Positions 48,101-58,250 of a stretch of 64,000 nucleotides of DNA are shown here, one piece after another (positions within the stretch are counted from its first letter, which is position 1; each line of letters starts with the position of its first letter). The position numbers were made by a program, and so were the translations under genes. The stretch is from Liolophura sinensis (lineage: Eukaryota; Mollusca; Polyplacophora; Chitonida; Chitonidae), in assembly GCF_032854445.1 (NCBI RefSeq), contig NC_088302.1:30101979-30165978 (forward strand), given 5' to 3'. The notes below the pieces were generated by a model. The model saw nothing but the letters and a program-made list of their open reading frames with translations. It made no database searches and was not told where the DNA came from.

Positions 48101-51100
48101 CCTTTATGTAATAATGCTATAAATAAGATAAAGACCACATGTTTAATAGTTGTATTTGCGCTAGACTTTGGTTTCTTTAGCTAACTAATGTGATCAAAAG
48201 GAGTTTTAATCCCACTGATATTTTTAATATAATCATAAATATAATCATAATCATCAGATTAAATGGATGTGTTTGCATATAAACAACAAATTTACATTCA
48301 AATAAATTTATTACACATGCATCACATCCTCATTTAAAGCAGTGTTATTCAAAGACGATATATACCAAGAGAGGATTCAAAATACGGATCTTACAAAAAT
48401 ATTCTTAAATACCCTTTTCTAGAAAAAAAAGAAAAAATCGAGAAAAGTATTGAAAACCCTATTTGCGAATAAGTTTTCACGCTCTTTTATCTGCCTTCAG
48501 CATCATTTTTATGTTTTCTTCTTGTTTAATTATTTTCCGTGGAATACGATTATTTGTATATATTTGCTACACATTATACATCAAACGATTTATCTGGAAA
48601 TCAGAAAAATTCTTGTCACGGTGTAACTGGCAATTTCCATGTACTTAATTATATAATGTGTGATAGCATCAACTGTTTATATTTGCGGACATTACATCAA
48701 ACGATTGAGTGATTTTGAAATCACGAAGCGTACTAACTTCAAAGAGAAACAGATTTGCAAATTACTTCCCTATTTGCAAACCAGAAGCGTTAGTGTGATT
48801 AGCTCTTCTAATAATGACGTCATGTCCGACATTTTTTAACTGCTCGAATTTTCATTGTATTTATTTCCAAAACTACGTTCAGAACAACACCCCAGAGTCA
48901 AAAAATCACGAAACTAGTCCACTATTAGAGAGAGGCGTCGCATTCTGTTTCTCGATGGCTCCATTATTAAACGTGCCACTGTTCTAGCAGCCGATAAGAC
49001 ATTGACCAACAAGGTTGCATTCTCCAATCTCTCACCCGCTATTCGGCTACAGCATTAAGTTAGGAGGTTTGTCAGATTTCTGCTGAAAGGCGGTTGTTTT
49101 TTGCCGGTTCCCTATATGTTCGTACATCTGACCACCGTCGTACAAGTAAAAGTAGCCGACCGCTATCAGTGATCAATTCACCATAGTTTTATAGACAAAA
49201 ATGTGTATACCATGCATCTTATTTAATTACAACCGTTGTGGGGAGTTGAACACGATGTTTATATGTTCCTCTTAGTTTCCACGACATCCGAAAACTTGTA
49301 AGACGGTAAAAGTATGAAACATACTACTATAGCTCTGCATGATTTGGACATACCTTCGTCGTAGTGGGGTGAAATCTTGGGATCGTAGTCAATCAACAGG
49401 TCGTCAAGGATGGTTCGTCTGCGAATTAAAGATGCAATATACAAGGCCACTGTATGGAGAGTAAAACCAGAATAACAAGGAGAGTGTGATATTTGGCATA
49501 TCATCGCATGGTGAAATCCTTTTTCAGGTTAATTATCCTCATTTGGGGAGTTATTCTAAAAACAGTAGCAACGTACACTAAAACAGTAGCAACATACACT
49601 AAAACAGTAGCAAAGTACACTAAAACCATCGCTTGCTCAGAATTAGAGAAAGCATTTGTAGACATGTGACAGGGGACGGCGCCACCGAGTTAGTTAGCAC
49701 AAATTGCATGGTCCTTTATAGACAGTCTTTAGCCTTCTGGGTGAGAGGCTATTTCATATTGATGATGTACAAGTGCTCACAAGTGTTATGTATTTGTCTG
49801 TAGGACAGAATTGTACAAGTGCTCACAACTCTTTTGTATTTGTGTTAGATGTGTAATACTATTTTTTTTAATTTTTCATGTGTACACTATTGTGACTATG
49901 ATGCTTCCATTGGTACTACCATTCGAACACTGTTACTATAAGGGAATGGAAGGTTAACTACATCATTATGTACAAGGTCCGGTTTGGGTACGAGAGTATC
50001 CATGACATGGGTGCTGCTTCACAAAACGCGGTCGGTTTGAGTTTAGCTGTCGCTTATTTGCCTGTCCTCGCTCTATGTTTGCATTTGTTTTCCTTCCAGG
50101 TATGTAAAAGTATTCATTAAGTTAACATGATCCTTTTTCACTCATTTTGTAAGTCTGTTAGCGCAAATGTCGCTGTTTTTGTTTGATTTTCTGTCAGGTG
50201 TTCTGCTGTGACGTTGTCAGTACGTTCAGCTGTGTAATTACGTGACCGGAGTTAGGCTGATCGCCGTTACTCAGTTTGACACGCTTTACATGGTTAAATA
50301 TAAGCCTACAACAGGTATACGTAACTGGAAACGGAAGTAATAAGTATTTCTGGTGTCTACCACAGCTGCAGTGTGATGTACAATAATTGATAAGTGGATG
50401 TAACATGTGACACCCATTTGGTATACTGTCTGAGATTATTTGAGCGCCCATGACATGGCTGCTGCGTCGCCAAACGCAGTCGGTTTGAGATGAGCTGTCG
50501 CTTATTTGCCTGTCATCACTCCATGCTTGTATCTGTTATCCTTCCAGGGTTGCATACGATTGTCACACATGCGAATGAGCCCAGTCCAAATGTTAAATCA
50601 GAAGAAAGAAATAAAGATTATAATCACAAGCAAGCCTGCGTTGTTCCCTTGGTGAAACTGAAAGAACCGGTAAGCCCCACTCCGGTAAAAGATACGTCAT
50701 TAAGATTAGATAAACCACAGGAGAGATAGCAAGCCACAGGATATATGCGTCTATACGTGTCTTGTGATTAACCCAAGGTTTTATTCCAACTGTTCCAGAT
50801 CATACTGTTCCAGGTTAGCACCCAGCTAACCTCATGACATCGACAAAATGGCGTAAAAAGTGAATATTAAGCTATTAAGTTGAAACAAAATATTTTCAAT
50901 ATTATAAGATGTGTTTGTCGAATGCCACAAAACATATTTCAAATGATTGCAATGGATTTTAATTTTCCGACAAATTCCACTTAAACTTCGACAACTCTTC
51001 CCTGTCTATTTGCAAATGTTTCCATCTGGAGTTTTATTTCTGATGCAAACTGTGTTGTAATTTCTGGTGTAAATAAAACTCTATCTCAAAGGAAATTAAC

Positions 51101-51548
51101 ACATTTCTTCTAACTCTGGTCTTCTGGGATAAAACTTTATGTTTTATTTCTGGGAGTAATTCATAAAGTTTCGATAACATTTCAATAAGCAAACAGATAT
51201 GTGTACTCTGTGTGTACAGGTTCCCCAAATCGCAGTGTGTACAGACATTATACACAAATATTCTCGGAATCTCATTCTATCTAGAAATATTGTTAGGTAT
51301 ACAACAGGGCACAGTATGGCCTCTGTACTTGACCGTAGTTGAGTCTATGTCGTCCTTTGAGGTCTATATGAGAGAATGATCACACGTGTCATAAAATCAA
51401 TTCAGATCACAAACCAACAGACCGATAAATTTATCAACAAACCTCACCTGGTACTTGCCCTTTTTGGTGATGCTTCTGTCGTTGATAATTCCTCGCTCAA
51501 TGAGAGCATCGTCACCAAACACAGCAGTTGGACAGGAAGTCTGTGCAT
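39017..51548 (-). CDS. Cys-loop anion channel subunit (glycine receptor / GluCl-like), 403 aa
   Basis: Eight exons, read right to left: 51448-51548, 49354-49418, 47181-47248, 46117-46346, 45809-45891, 45282-45416, 39626-40005, 39017-39166. Every junction is GT-AG and every phase agrees. The start ATG opens a signal-peptide-like segment ([11 protein letters not shown]). The extracellular domain has the Cys-loop C162-C176 with the KYPFD core, a second Cys pair C221-C233 typical of glycine, GluCl and histamine-gated types, and NxS/T sites (NVS, NGT, NFT). M1 is about 246-268. M2 follows P274-A275-R276, the anion-selective signature. M3 is about 306-331, the M3-M4 loop only about 50 residues, and M4 382-403 ends the protein. 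Known family role: ligand-gated chloride channel at the plasma membrane. The ligand cannot be told from sequence. Exon 7's donor (CAG/GTCGGC) is the weakest call. Confidence 0.9.
39626..40005 (-). CDS. Channel exon 7: M1, M2, M3 and part of the loop
   Basis: Begins after CTTCATGCAG. Encodes [16 protein letters not shown] (M1), [20 protein letters not shown] (M2 with PAR and Leu at 9'), then [12 protein letters not shown] and M3. The frame runs on to a stop at 39578. The donor used here (39626, CAG/GTCGGC) and an alternative at 39644 (GAG/GTGGAC) are both phase 0 with exon 8. Confidence 0.92.
40491..40588. repeat. 24-bp minisatellite, four copies
   Basis: Unit CGCTGGGTAACGTTGAATGGACCA in almost perfect tandem. 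24 bp keeps frame, so a repeat peptide appears on the minus strand, with no sign it is coding. Confidence 0.95.
42466..44009. repeat. 29-bp minisatellite (~43 copies) with higher-order repeats
   Basis: Monomer TATATACTGTACCGTGGACC plus ACATGTCAT (29 bp), about 6 copies before and 38 after the element at 42634-42910. Variant bases (GTACCGTGG/GTACGGTGG, ACCACATG/ATCACATG/ACAACATG/ATCATG) recur in blocks: a 116-bp period (43774 and 43890) and a ~369-bp period (43023 and 43392). 29 is not a multiple of three, so all three plus frames stay open over long runs. Confidence 0.97.
42634..42910 (+). mobile_element. Dispersed repeat inserted in the 29-bp array
   Basis: Starts ATGAGTGAGTGCTTGGGGTT and includes AACGTCGTACTTAAC, TCATATGACGACGAA and GCCGCCTCGCCCGAGCC. 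I recognise this as a repeat type frequent in mollusc genomes (memory, not searched). It interrupts the minisatellite, which resumes at 42912. No coding capacity. Confidence 0.65.
44014..44265. repeat. Two tandem copies of a ~127 bp sequence
   Basis: Copies at about 44014-44140 and 44141-44265 share GATACTGGTATCTATATTTA and GCGCCAAACCAAAGCACTT. Confidence 0.9.
45099..45256. repeat. Two tandem copies of an 80-bp sequence
   Basis: Both contain CTCCGCCCCGGCATTAATCG and CCAGTTTTATCAGAACAC. The second ends about 25 bp from the exon 6 donor of the channel gene. Confidence 0.92.
45282..45416 (-). CDS. Channel exon 6: after the Cys-loop to loop C
   Basis: 135 nt after TTTGACAG and before GTGAGT. 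Encodes [17 protein letters not shown] and LDCTKTYGE, which carries the first Cys of the second disulfide. Joined to exon 7 it gives a Cys pair 12 residues apart. Confidence 0.95.
45809..45891 (-). CDS. Channel exon 5: Cys-loop
   Basis: 83 nt after TTCACAG and before GTAAGT. Encodes [20 protein letters not shown] then CGITAES: two Cys separated by 13 residues with the PFD core, the family-defining loop. Confidence 0.96.
46117..46346 (-). CDS. Channel exon 4: ligand-binding domain loops
   Basis: 230 nt after GCTACAG and before GTAGAG. Holds [23 protein letters not shown] and YRNGTIFYS. These are the FLRQ.W.D.RL, W.PD..F.NEK and loop E-type segments conserved in inhibitory receptors; the Arg of VRQ matches an agonist-binding Arg of the glycine receptor. 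Confidence 0.95.
46416..46626. mobile_element. MITE-like element in channel intron 3
   Basis: About 210 bp with inverted ends: GGGGCCGATTACACAAGG ... CATTTCTGACTTAAG on the left, and on the right the reverse complement of GGAGCCGATTTCTCAAAGCC ... CATTTCCGACTTAAG. No open frame. A non-autonomous DNA transposon of a common GGGCCGATT-ended type. Confidence 0.7.
47181..47248 (-). CDS. Channel exon 3: first beta strands
   Basis: 68 nt after ATTTCAG and before GTGAGG. Encodes [13 protein letters not shown] then VDTFNEAAM, matching the strand beta-1 region of the family, with an N-glycosylation site NVS. Confidence 0.88.
47330..47480 (-). mobile_element. Diverged SINE fragment in channel intron 2
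   Basis: ATTTATTTATTGTTTTAACG, then CTATACTCTAGAATTTTTCAC and GGATGGAGGTAACC. The middle of the family body is lost or mutated. Confidence 0.6.
47481..49055. other. Part of channel intron 2, nothing recognised
   Basis: AT-rich intronic sequence without supported genes or element ends. Confidence 0.45.
49056..49175 (+). mobile_element. Diverged SINE-like fragment in channel intron 2
   Basis: AGGAGGTTTGTCAGATTTCTG, GAAAGGCGGTTG and TCTGACCACCGTCGTACAAGT resemble the middle and 3' part of the SINE body. Head and tail are missing. Confidence 0.5.
49354..49418 (-). CDS. Channel exon 2: mature N-terminus
   Basis: 65 nt after TTCGCAG and before GTATGT. Encodes [15 protein letters not shown] then SPHYDE, the helix and YD..I.P segment at the start of Cys-loop subunits (compare YDARIRP in vertebrate glycine receptors). 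Confidence 0.85.
49555..49629. repeat. 21-bp tandem repeat, about 3.5 copies
   Basis: Unit AAAACAGTAGCAACGTACACT with single-base variation, in intron 1 of the channel gene. Confidence 0.92.
50001..50548. repeat. Pair of ~100-bp direct repeats
   Basis: 50001-50100 and 50449-50548 both run from CATGACATGG through TGAGCTGTCGCTTATTTGCC-type sequence to CCTTCCAG. The two are separated by about 350 bp of unrelated sequence. Confidence 0.85.
50549..51447. other. Part of channel intron 1, nothing firmly recognised
   Basis: A plus-strand frame (to 50729) follows the second direct repeat but has no recognisable motif. 50730-51447 holds no feature I can support. Confidence 0.4.
51448..51548 (-). CDS. 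Channel exon 1: start codon and signal peptide
   Basis: ATG at 51546-51548. The exon encodes [18 protein letters not shown], then a Ser/Thr-rich linker, and ends in AG before GTGAGG. It supplies two bases of the codon finished by exon 2 (AG+A, Arg). Another frame over the same bases is open for longer but cannot join exon 2 in frame. Confidence 0.7.
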
Positions 51549-51946
51549 TGGTAGAAGTGTAGATAGCGCGGCTTTGTGGAACACAGAGACACTCATTTTC
51601 ACTGCTCACCCAGGAGATGAAGGCGTTATACACAGGTGAGTTCCTCCAGACATCACTTGCCTTCAGGTATATACTGTCATTACCGTCTTTTTCAACCAGG
51701 CCATAAGAATATCAGAGCTCAGGGAATCCGACCTGTTTTGCCTTGGAGGAGAAGCACAGATTTCCCCTGGGGATCAGGTAGCATCCAATCGTGCTGTTAT
51801 CTTTATCAAAACGGCGTCAATTACCGTATTGTTTCACCTCAAACGTGAGGAACTCCTAGGTTATCCAAGGTAAAAGCCTTGCGTGTTAGCTTTTTTCTGA
51901 AATCCAAGAAGATTTGTTAGTAGTTAAAAGGAAAGCAACTACTTAC

Positions 51947-52405
51947 TGCAGCGGCAGTGTCAGTGAATAAATGAAGGGAGTAAATTGGGGCTTTAACACA
52001 GCATATATTCAAGTACAGTTGCTTCCTCCCTATTCGTCCGTTGATGTTTTGGGATTTAAGTGTATTAATGATCTCGGAGATGAAGAAATCATACCCATTT
52101 GGGCCCCACTGCCCTTTACAATCAGTGTACACACACTGAAACCTGCATATCGCGTATCTATACCTGGTAAAACAATAACTGTCTTTCTGCTTGTAGTAAT
52201 TATCTACCTGTATACTGTTAGGAAAATATGGTAAGATGGGCGTTGTCTCTGGTACAAGATACTGTAACTCAACAAGTTGCGATGTCTGACTGAGATATAA
52301 CCCTGCATATAAACTTGGCTCAGTCGGGATAAAGTATATGACTGTTATATTGACAAACACTAGTGACACGCTGAGTGCAACCCACTTTAACTTAAGGCTG
52401 TACAA
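51947..52405 (-). CDS. Open exon with one membrane segment, unidentified
   Basis: 153 codons from ATG at 52405 to a consensus donor (GCA/GTAAGT). The N-terminus is LKLKWVALSVSLVFVNITVI: a basic flank and one hydrophobic segment, the layout of a type II signal anchor as in many Golgi enzymes. It then has a stretch with six Cys (YCFTRYRYAICRFQCVYTDC ... ICC). I do not recognise a family. A possible ~45-bp intron follows, with TACTAAC and TTGGATTTCAG, after which the frame closes within about a dozen codons. An antisense frame (51971-52234, plus) is also open, which weakens the case. It lies about 400 bp upstream of the channel start on the same strand. It could be a small gene, a first exon, or chance. 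Confidence 0.3.
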
Positions 52406-53009
52406 ACCGTGATAAAACTATATATGGACTTGGAAAAGATAAGCACCATTAGAGTGTTGGCATAAGAATGGCTCGCGACGTAAAACATGTCTAAAGTAGT
52501 TAATATTACAATAAAAGGCGATATCGGTAAATGCTCTAGACGGCGGACAAGTGGAACACCGCATTGTTGTTATCAGGTATCATTGTCACTGAGGCAAAAG
52601 TGATCGAACACCGATAATCATGTATTCAACAGCGTCGCGTTATGGTGTGGCAGGGCTGTGTGGACAGGTACGCGCTTTAAACGGGAGCTGTGTACACCAG
52701 AAAACAGAGAGATCATACATGGTACGGTACAGGGATAGGGCGTCGCTAAGCATATGGCTATAAAGTTAACCATGAACATGCTCATACTGGGTGGAGCCGA
52801 GAATCTGCTGACAGTTGCATAATTACATCGATAAAACGATATTGTGTTCTTTTTCTCCTATCATAGTGACATAAATACTTAACTTCTAGACAATACAGAT
52901 ACATGCATACGTGTTCTACTTGGTATGTATTTCGGATTTTTCATTGATCAATTTTTAACGTTCCTCCTAAAGTCATTAAAACTGATTAAGGCTCTTGTAA
53001 CTGGCTCAA
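52406..53009. other. Non-coding stretch, nothing recognised
   Basis: No supported exon, repeat or RNA gene. Confidence 0.4.
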
Positions 53010-53175
53010 TTGACTAAATTGACTAAGTCGCACTTTATATGAGGTCACAGGTTCGAATCCAGCTCTCGCTAGTTCGGCTTTGGCTTGAAGCAAGGGGATT
53101 TGTTATTTATCTGACGGAGGGCGGTGATTTACTGAACCTGACTGCTGGCGTATAAAAATATTCAGTACACAGTTT
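53010..53175 (+). mobile_element. tRNA-headed SINE-like element, diverged
   Basis: A clear B-box GGTTCGAATCC at about 53049 lies behind a tRNA-like stretch (GTAACTGGCTCAATTGAC). GAGGGCGGTGATTTACTG and GGCGTATAAAAATATTC follow, resembling the SINE body. No poly-A-like tail remains. Confidence 0.55.
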
Positions 53176-55097
53176 TTCATAAACACCACTGAAATGAATA
53201 TAACTGATAAATCTTTTTCCACGGTTGGAATCTTGGAAAACTTTGATTTAGACGTGTGCTGTCTCTTGTTATACTGACTTTTCGAAGACGCTGGGCAGTC
53301 AGCGCTCCATAATTTATCATTATTGGTGTCATGTCGAATACCTTGTAAACAGATTTTAACGTCCCACCCATGTCGTGACGCAGAAGAGTCAGCAAATTAT
53401 TGTCAACCACTCAACCGCTTAAGATTTCGTTTAATAACTTTTTGTTTTACTGAACATGAAAGAAAGACATACCGAAAATGTCATGGACAAAAGTCCCGCA
53501 GTAATAATTATTTTTATGCAAAAGTCCATATGGTTCAAACTGATAAGTGTAAGCTATACATTTAGAAGGACATCCTCAGTATTTCAACGTTATGTTATGT
53601 TAATTACTTTCATAGAACCTTATGACAGCCGTTTTGGTCCAGGTAAGAAAGTTGCATCAGAACATCATATCTCAGAATATTGTCTTCATGTGAATAATTA
53701 ACATCGTTTGATATGGAAACCAAAAGACATAAGCTCTACCTGACAAGAGTTGATCCTTAGGAAGATGCATACAGGCAGTCAATATGCTTTGAACCTGAGG
53801 TACGACTCTGCTAAGAAAACGTAGCTCTGACAGAGAGGATCAGCCTGCTTTATGCATGTTTGACCTTCAGTCAAATCCTTCCACTCTCCGACTAAATCGA
53901 CAGGTCGGCAGCGATGGATATAGAGGCAAACCAGCGTCCCTGTGGTTAAAGTAAGCTGCCTGGCAGTCTCGCCAGAAAATCTTCCCACTGGCTAACAGGT
54001 AAATCCCGAGTACGTGAATGTGGTTACAGGAGAACTCTATATAGGTTGTGTAGAAATGGTATACACTGGACAGGTATAAACCTCTCATCCCGTGTATACA
54101 CGATCTTAATTCACTTCTACATTTCTCAAGCTTAACACATATCTATCTCTCTTATACCCTCAGAGAATACAGATGACATTTCGGACATAGCCTGGTTGCA
54201 GTCATGTATCACTGTCTCAGAGCTGTGTTCTGGTATATGTCTTCATTAGTTTCCCATCTTACTTGCACCAGTATTGCCTCTGGCTACTGCCAGATTCTGA
54301 CCCTTCAGTAGGATACACAATGAAATGCCAAACGGCCTACATCATCTGGACATGATTGACCCACTATTCCAGCAATCCACATTCTCTTGTAATATACCTA
54401 TTGTCTTCCGAACAATGTCTCAAACTATACATACATGAATAATTGAGCTACCCACAAATGTGCATGCTGGATGTATCACCTTGTAATCAAGCCATTTTTT
54501 ATGGTCTACTTTATTAGAAGAGGGATAGGGATTTGGGATCACAGTTAGATCACCCTAGTTTTTCTTACAAAACTGTATCATGACTAAACGCATTACAATG
54601 ATGTTCTGTTGTACAAAAGACGTATGTGAATTACCATTACCGATATAAATCTCCCTGAGCCAGTTTACTTTTTCAATGTGGACACTGTTCTGTTACTTTA
54701 AGAAATAGTAGGTCTGTTAAAATCTGGCAACTCCGATAGCGTCATTAGCATTATACGCCAGTTTTAAGCCACGTGCAGAATACACCGTTACCGATATTTC
54801 TCAATCATTTTTTTCTGCTTCGAAATATATCGAGATAAAACAAAAGATGACAGTGGCATGAAATCAATTTACGTTTTTATTCATATAATTTCATTTATTT
54901 ATTTATTCATCGCTTTCCTTAATTACACACGTATTTATGCATTTTTTAAAGCAATATATTTCTCTGTCGATAAATCTGATTTTGAAGTTTGTTAGTTAAT
55001 ACATGTAAAAAGGCAAGGACTCTTGGAGGCAACCTTATTGCCGTCGTCAGCCTTACCAATAAATTGATTAATTAATTACCAATACATTTCTTTCCAG
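53176..55097. other. Non-coding stretch, nothing firmly recognised
   Basis: Several frames of 60-80 codons occur on both strands (for example 53779-54088, minus) without motifs or clear splice partners. AT-rich, with no element ends found. Confidence 0.4.
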
Positions 55098-55605
55098 ATA
55101 CAGTTTTATAACCCAGCCCTATCATTCCTTTCTCCATACAGTTTTATAACCCAGCCCCGTCATTCCTTTGTCCATACAGTTTTATAACCCAGCTACGTCC
55201 TTTCTTTGTCCATACAGTTTTATAACCCAGCCCTATCATTCCTTTCTCCATACAGTTTTATAACCCAGCCCCGTCATTCCTTTGTCCATACAGTTTTATA
55301 ACCCAGCTACGTCCTTTCTTTGTCCATACAGTTTTATAACCCAGTCCTGTCATTCCTTTGTCCATACACTTTTATACCCCAGCCCTGTCATTCCTTTGTC
55401 CATACAGTTTTATAACCCAGCCCTGTCATACCATTGTCCATACAGTTGTATAACCCAGCCCTGTCATCCATTTGTCCATACAGTTTTTTTAACCCAGCCC
55501 TGTCATACCTTTGTCCATACAGTTTTTTAACCCAGCCCTGTCATTCCTTTGTCCATACTGTTTTATAACCCAGCCCTGTCATCCCTTTGTCCATACAGTT
55601 TACAC
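55098..55605. repeat. 38-bp minisatellite, about 13 copies, with a 114-bp higher-order unit
   Basis: Monomer GTTTTATAACCCAGCCCTGT plus CATTCCTTTGTCCATACA. Three successive variants (CCCTATC, CCCCGTC, CTACGTC) recur in the same order at 55117 and 55231, an offset of exactly 114 bp. Confidence 0.96.
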
Positions 55606-55801
55606 CAACTTACATTATTGGACGAGTGAAGGAAACCTGGGTCATAGATCGACAACAACAATTATTGTTCCCCCAACGCGACAAACTTGATCACCAACAT
55701 CGACATATAATTGTGGGAATACTTTCCCCAAGGTCTGTTTACTTGAAGCCTGTTGGTTTCTGTCATGCAACACATTAAATTGCCCAGTTCATTTGACCTG
55801 A

Positions 55802-58250
55802 ATAACAACGTCCGTTACTTGTGCAAATTTGAGACAGGAGAAGAAGAACATGTGTCAGCTAGTTTACAGATGAACTACATTCTGCTTTTAACACAGGTTC
55901 AAATTCAGATCCAATTGACATCAAATTATTCAAAGTGAATTATCTTTGGCGCAAGACGAAACGCAGAAACAAGTGGTTAGATACGAAAATCAATAAGAAA
56001 ATGAAATTATCCTCTCTCATTTCTGACGAAAGTCGCCTTATTTACGATGATACTACTGACATGTTGTACAATCAGCCTAATTTGAGGGGATAACACTGTT
56101 GATAAGTTGTTACGGTTTTTGCCATTCGTGTTAAGGTTTGTAAATAATGAGGTATCTATAATTGTTTCGTCATTTGTCCATTGTCGAGACATGGGTTTAG
56201 ATATTCCCTGAGCAAATTCACTGACAGGGGACGATACGCTTACTGGTTTGGACATGATTTGCCAATGGACATGCTTCTAGATGTATACCGCCAATGTAAG
56301 TCATATGCAAATTGTTCATTTACCCCACAGGTTCATTTACGCACAAATCCAGTGCTCACGGATGTCCATCTACTCATTAAGCGATACCAGGAATGGAGAA
56401 CTGGTCATTTTTAAACCGATCCAGTTTATGGAAAGTTAGTACTAATACCGCTTGAATAAAAGCAAAAAGGTACGTATAATAATCCCAAGCCTTTGAGATT
56501 TCTCAGTATGTCTTTACATCCAGCCTATATGGAACGGCCGCCAATGAAGACAGAATCATGGTTTGTCTTCACAACGTTCAACAAGCCGGATTCAACCGGT
56601 TTTAGTATGCCACAGAGGGCATAACGCCCCCTGGTACTGTCTTGTCTCAATGCACGGCGGCCATTCGTGCATTATAGCTGATGAGTCATCGTATTAACTA
56701 CCTGTAAACTGATGGTTTTCTCCGTGTAAGCTAGTTGTTGGCGAAAATGCCACATGGCACATTGTAATTGGCTTTTGATAAACAAAGTTTAGAAGAGTGC
56801 CTGATGGACCAGCATTCACTTCCTCTTCACCTCAAATAGTTATTCTGTTTAGTTTCGACAGCAAAGACAAGCGACCTGGGTTAACAGCAGCAAGATGTTT
56901 CTTGACAAAATAAAAACAATCGGCAATGAATACTAGATCTTACTGAAGTAATCACGAATGTTAACGAAACCTGGCCAATTTACAAAAGCTTAAAATTAGG
57001 CTTGGCCTACCGCAGTATATATATACCTTAACATGTAAATTTATACATTTGTTTATATGGACATACAGAGTCGCTTGGAAGCAGAGAATAACTCTTTGAT
57101 AAACAATGATCAATCGTAAACACACGGTTGTGTATAATAGTATAATTATTTAATCAGTTTTACTCTTTACAAAGACCGGCTAGGTAGTTGTGTGTACAGA
57201 GCGTGAAGAGCTCGTAAAGAAGATCAGACACGCGGACAAGGAAGGAGATGTGTTTTCAGCTGAGGATGTTTACCTCAAGTCTATCTGTTACACTTCCCAG
57301 AGGAGCGAATTATGACCTTGTGTCGTAATCGAAGTCGAAACTTGACATGCACATGCACTTTCGTATATATAGGCTTCTATACAGGCTGTTATGTCTAGGC
57401 GACATAACAGGCATTCGCATATACCAATCACAGGCATTCGCATGTACCAATCATCAAACAGGATAGACGTTCCCAAAACTAATTTTTTAAGGAAATCTCG
57501 TTTAAGTAAGAACAAGAAATAAGAAGAAGCACTCAGTAAATTTCAGTTACATCACAATTATATAGTTCGTAAGTGAACCTGAATCGTTATCATGATCTAT
57601 TACTTGGGGAAATAGAAGAACGGCATAACTAAATTAACTGATTTTCCACAAATTACATTTTAGACAAGAATAGCTTTTTCAGTGTTACCGCCATCCTTAA
57701 TTAAAAGATACTGTGCATGGACATTTAACCTAAAATACAATGACGTCAGTCTACGTCGGTGATATCTAAAGAAGAAATGAAAATGGCCCATGGTGTTATA
57801 GCCGTTTGTAAACGAACCATACTTAATAAAAAGGATGGCTTATACTTGGACAAAGGCAATAACGCAAGAAAATGATTGCTTGGTAAGAATTAGAAATTAA
57901 TCGTTATCAAGTACGCTCATTCCCATTTACCAGACGGTACATTGTTGATCTATTAGCTATCAATAACTCGTGTAGGTAGAAGAATCGGTAAAAGAAATAT
58001 ATTCACATTCATCAGATTTAAAGGAAACTTTAAACTGTACAGATTGGGTTTTTCACATATACTTGTATATGTACAAAAGCAATTTTTTTACTGCTACCAA
58101 GCATTTACGACAAGAGGATAGTTTGTGTTTGACATTGTTAAATTATCCTGGCTTGAATACTAATATACCAACAGGTCCTGAATGCGCAATGGGCATATTA
58201 TACCTTGTAGCGTTTGTTAAAATGTACCATTTGTTAAAATATGCAGACCG
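55802..58250. repeat. Tandem duplication, left copy
   Basis: From CGTTACTTGTGCAAATTTGAG to the segment around CTTGTAGCGTTTGTTAAA. It matches 58560-61270 in order and orientation with scattered substitutions and indels. It includes the small exon 57200-57315. At 56405-56435 it shows the SINE-free state of the site occupied at 59138 in the right copy. Confidence 0.85.
57200..57315 (+). CDS. Small terminal exon in the left duplicate, unidentified
   Basis: After an acceptor-like GTGTGTACAG, an open frame of 37 codons (REELVKKIRHADKEGDVFSA, then EDVYLKSICYTSQRSEL) ends in TGA 57313-57315. The acidic/basic helical start and the tail look like real coding sequence. The same frame, length and stop recur in the right duplicate with five base changes, four of them altering residues. 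Upstream exons were not found, and no family is recognised. Confidence 0.4.

Noticed and set aside
53779-54088. Two overlapping minus-strand frames of about 70 codons
   Set aside because: No motif, no convincing splice signals, and they overlap each other in different frames.
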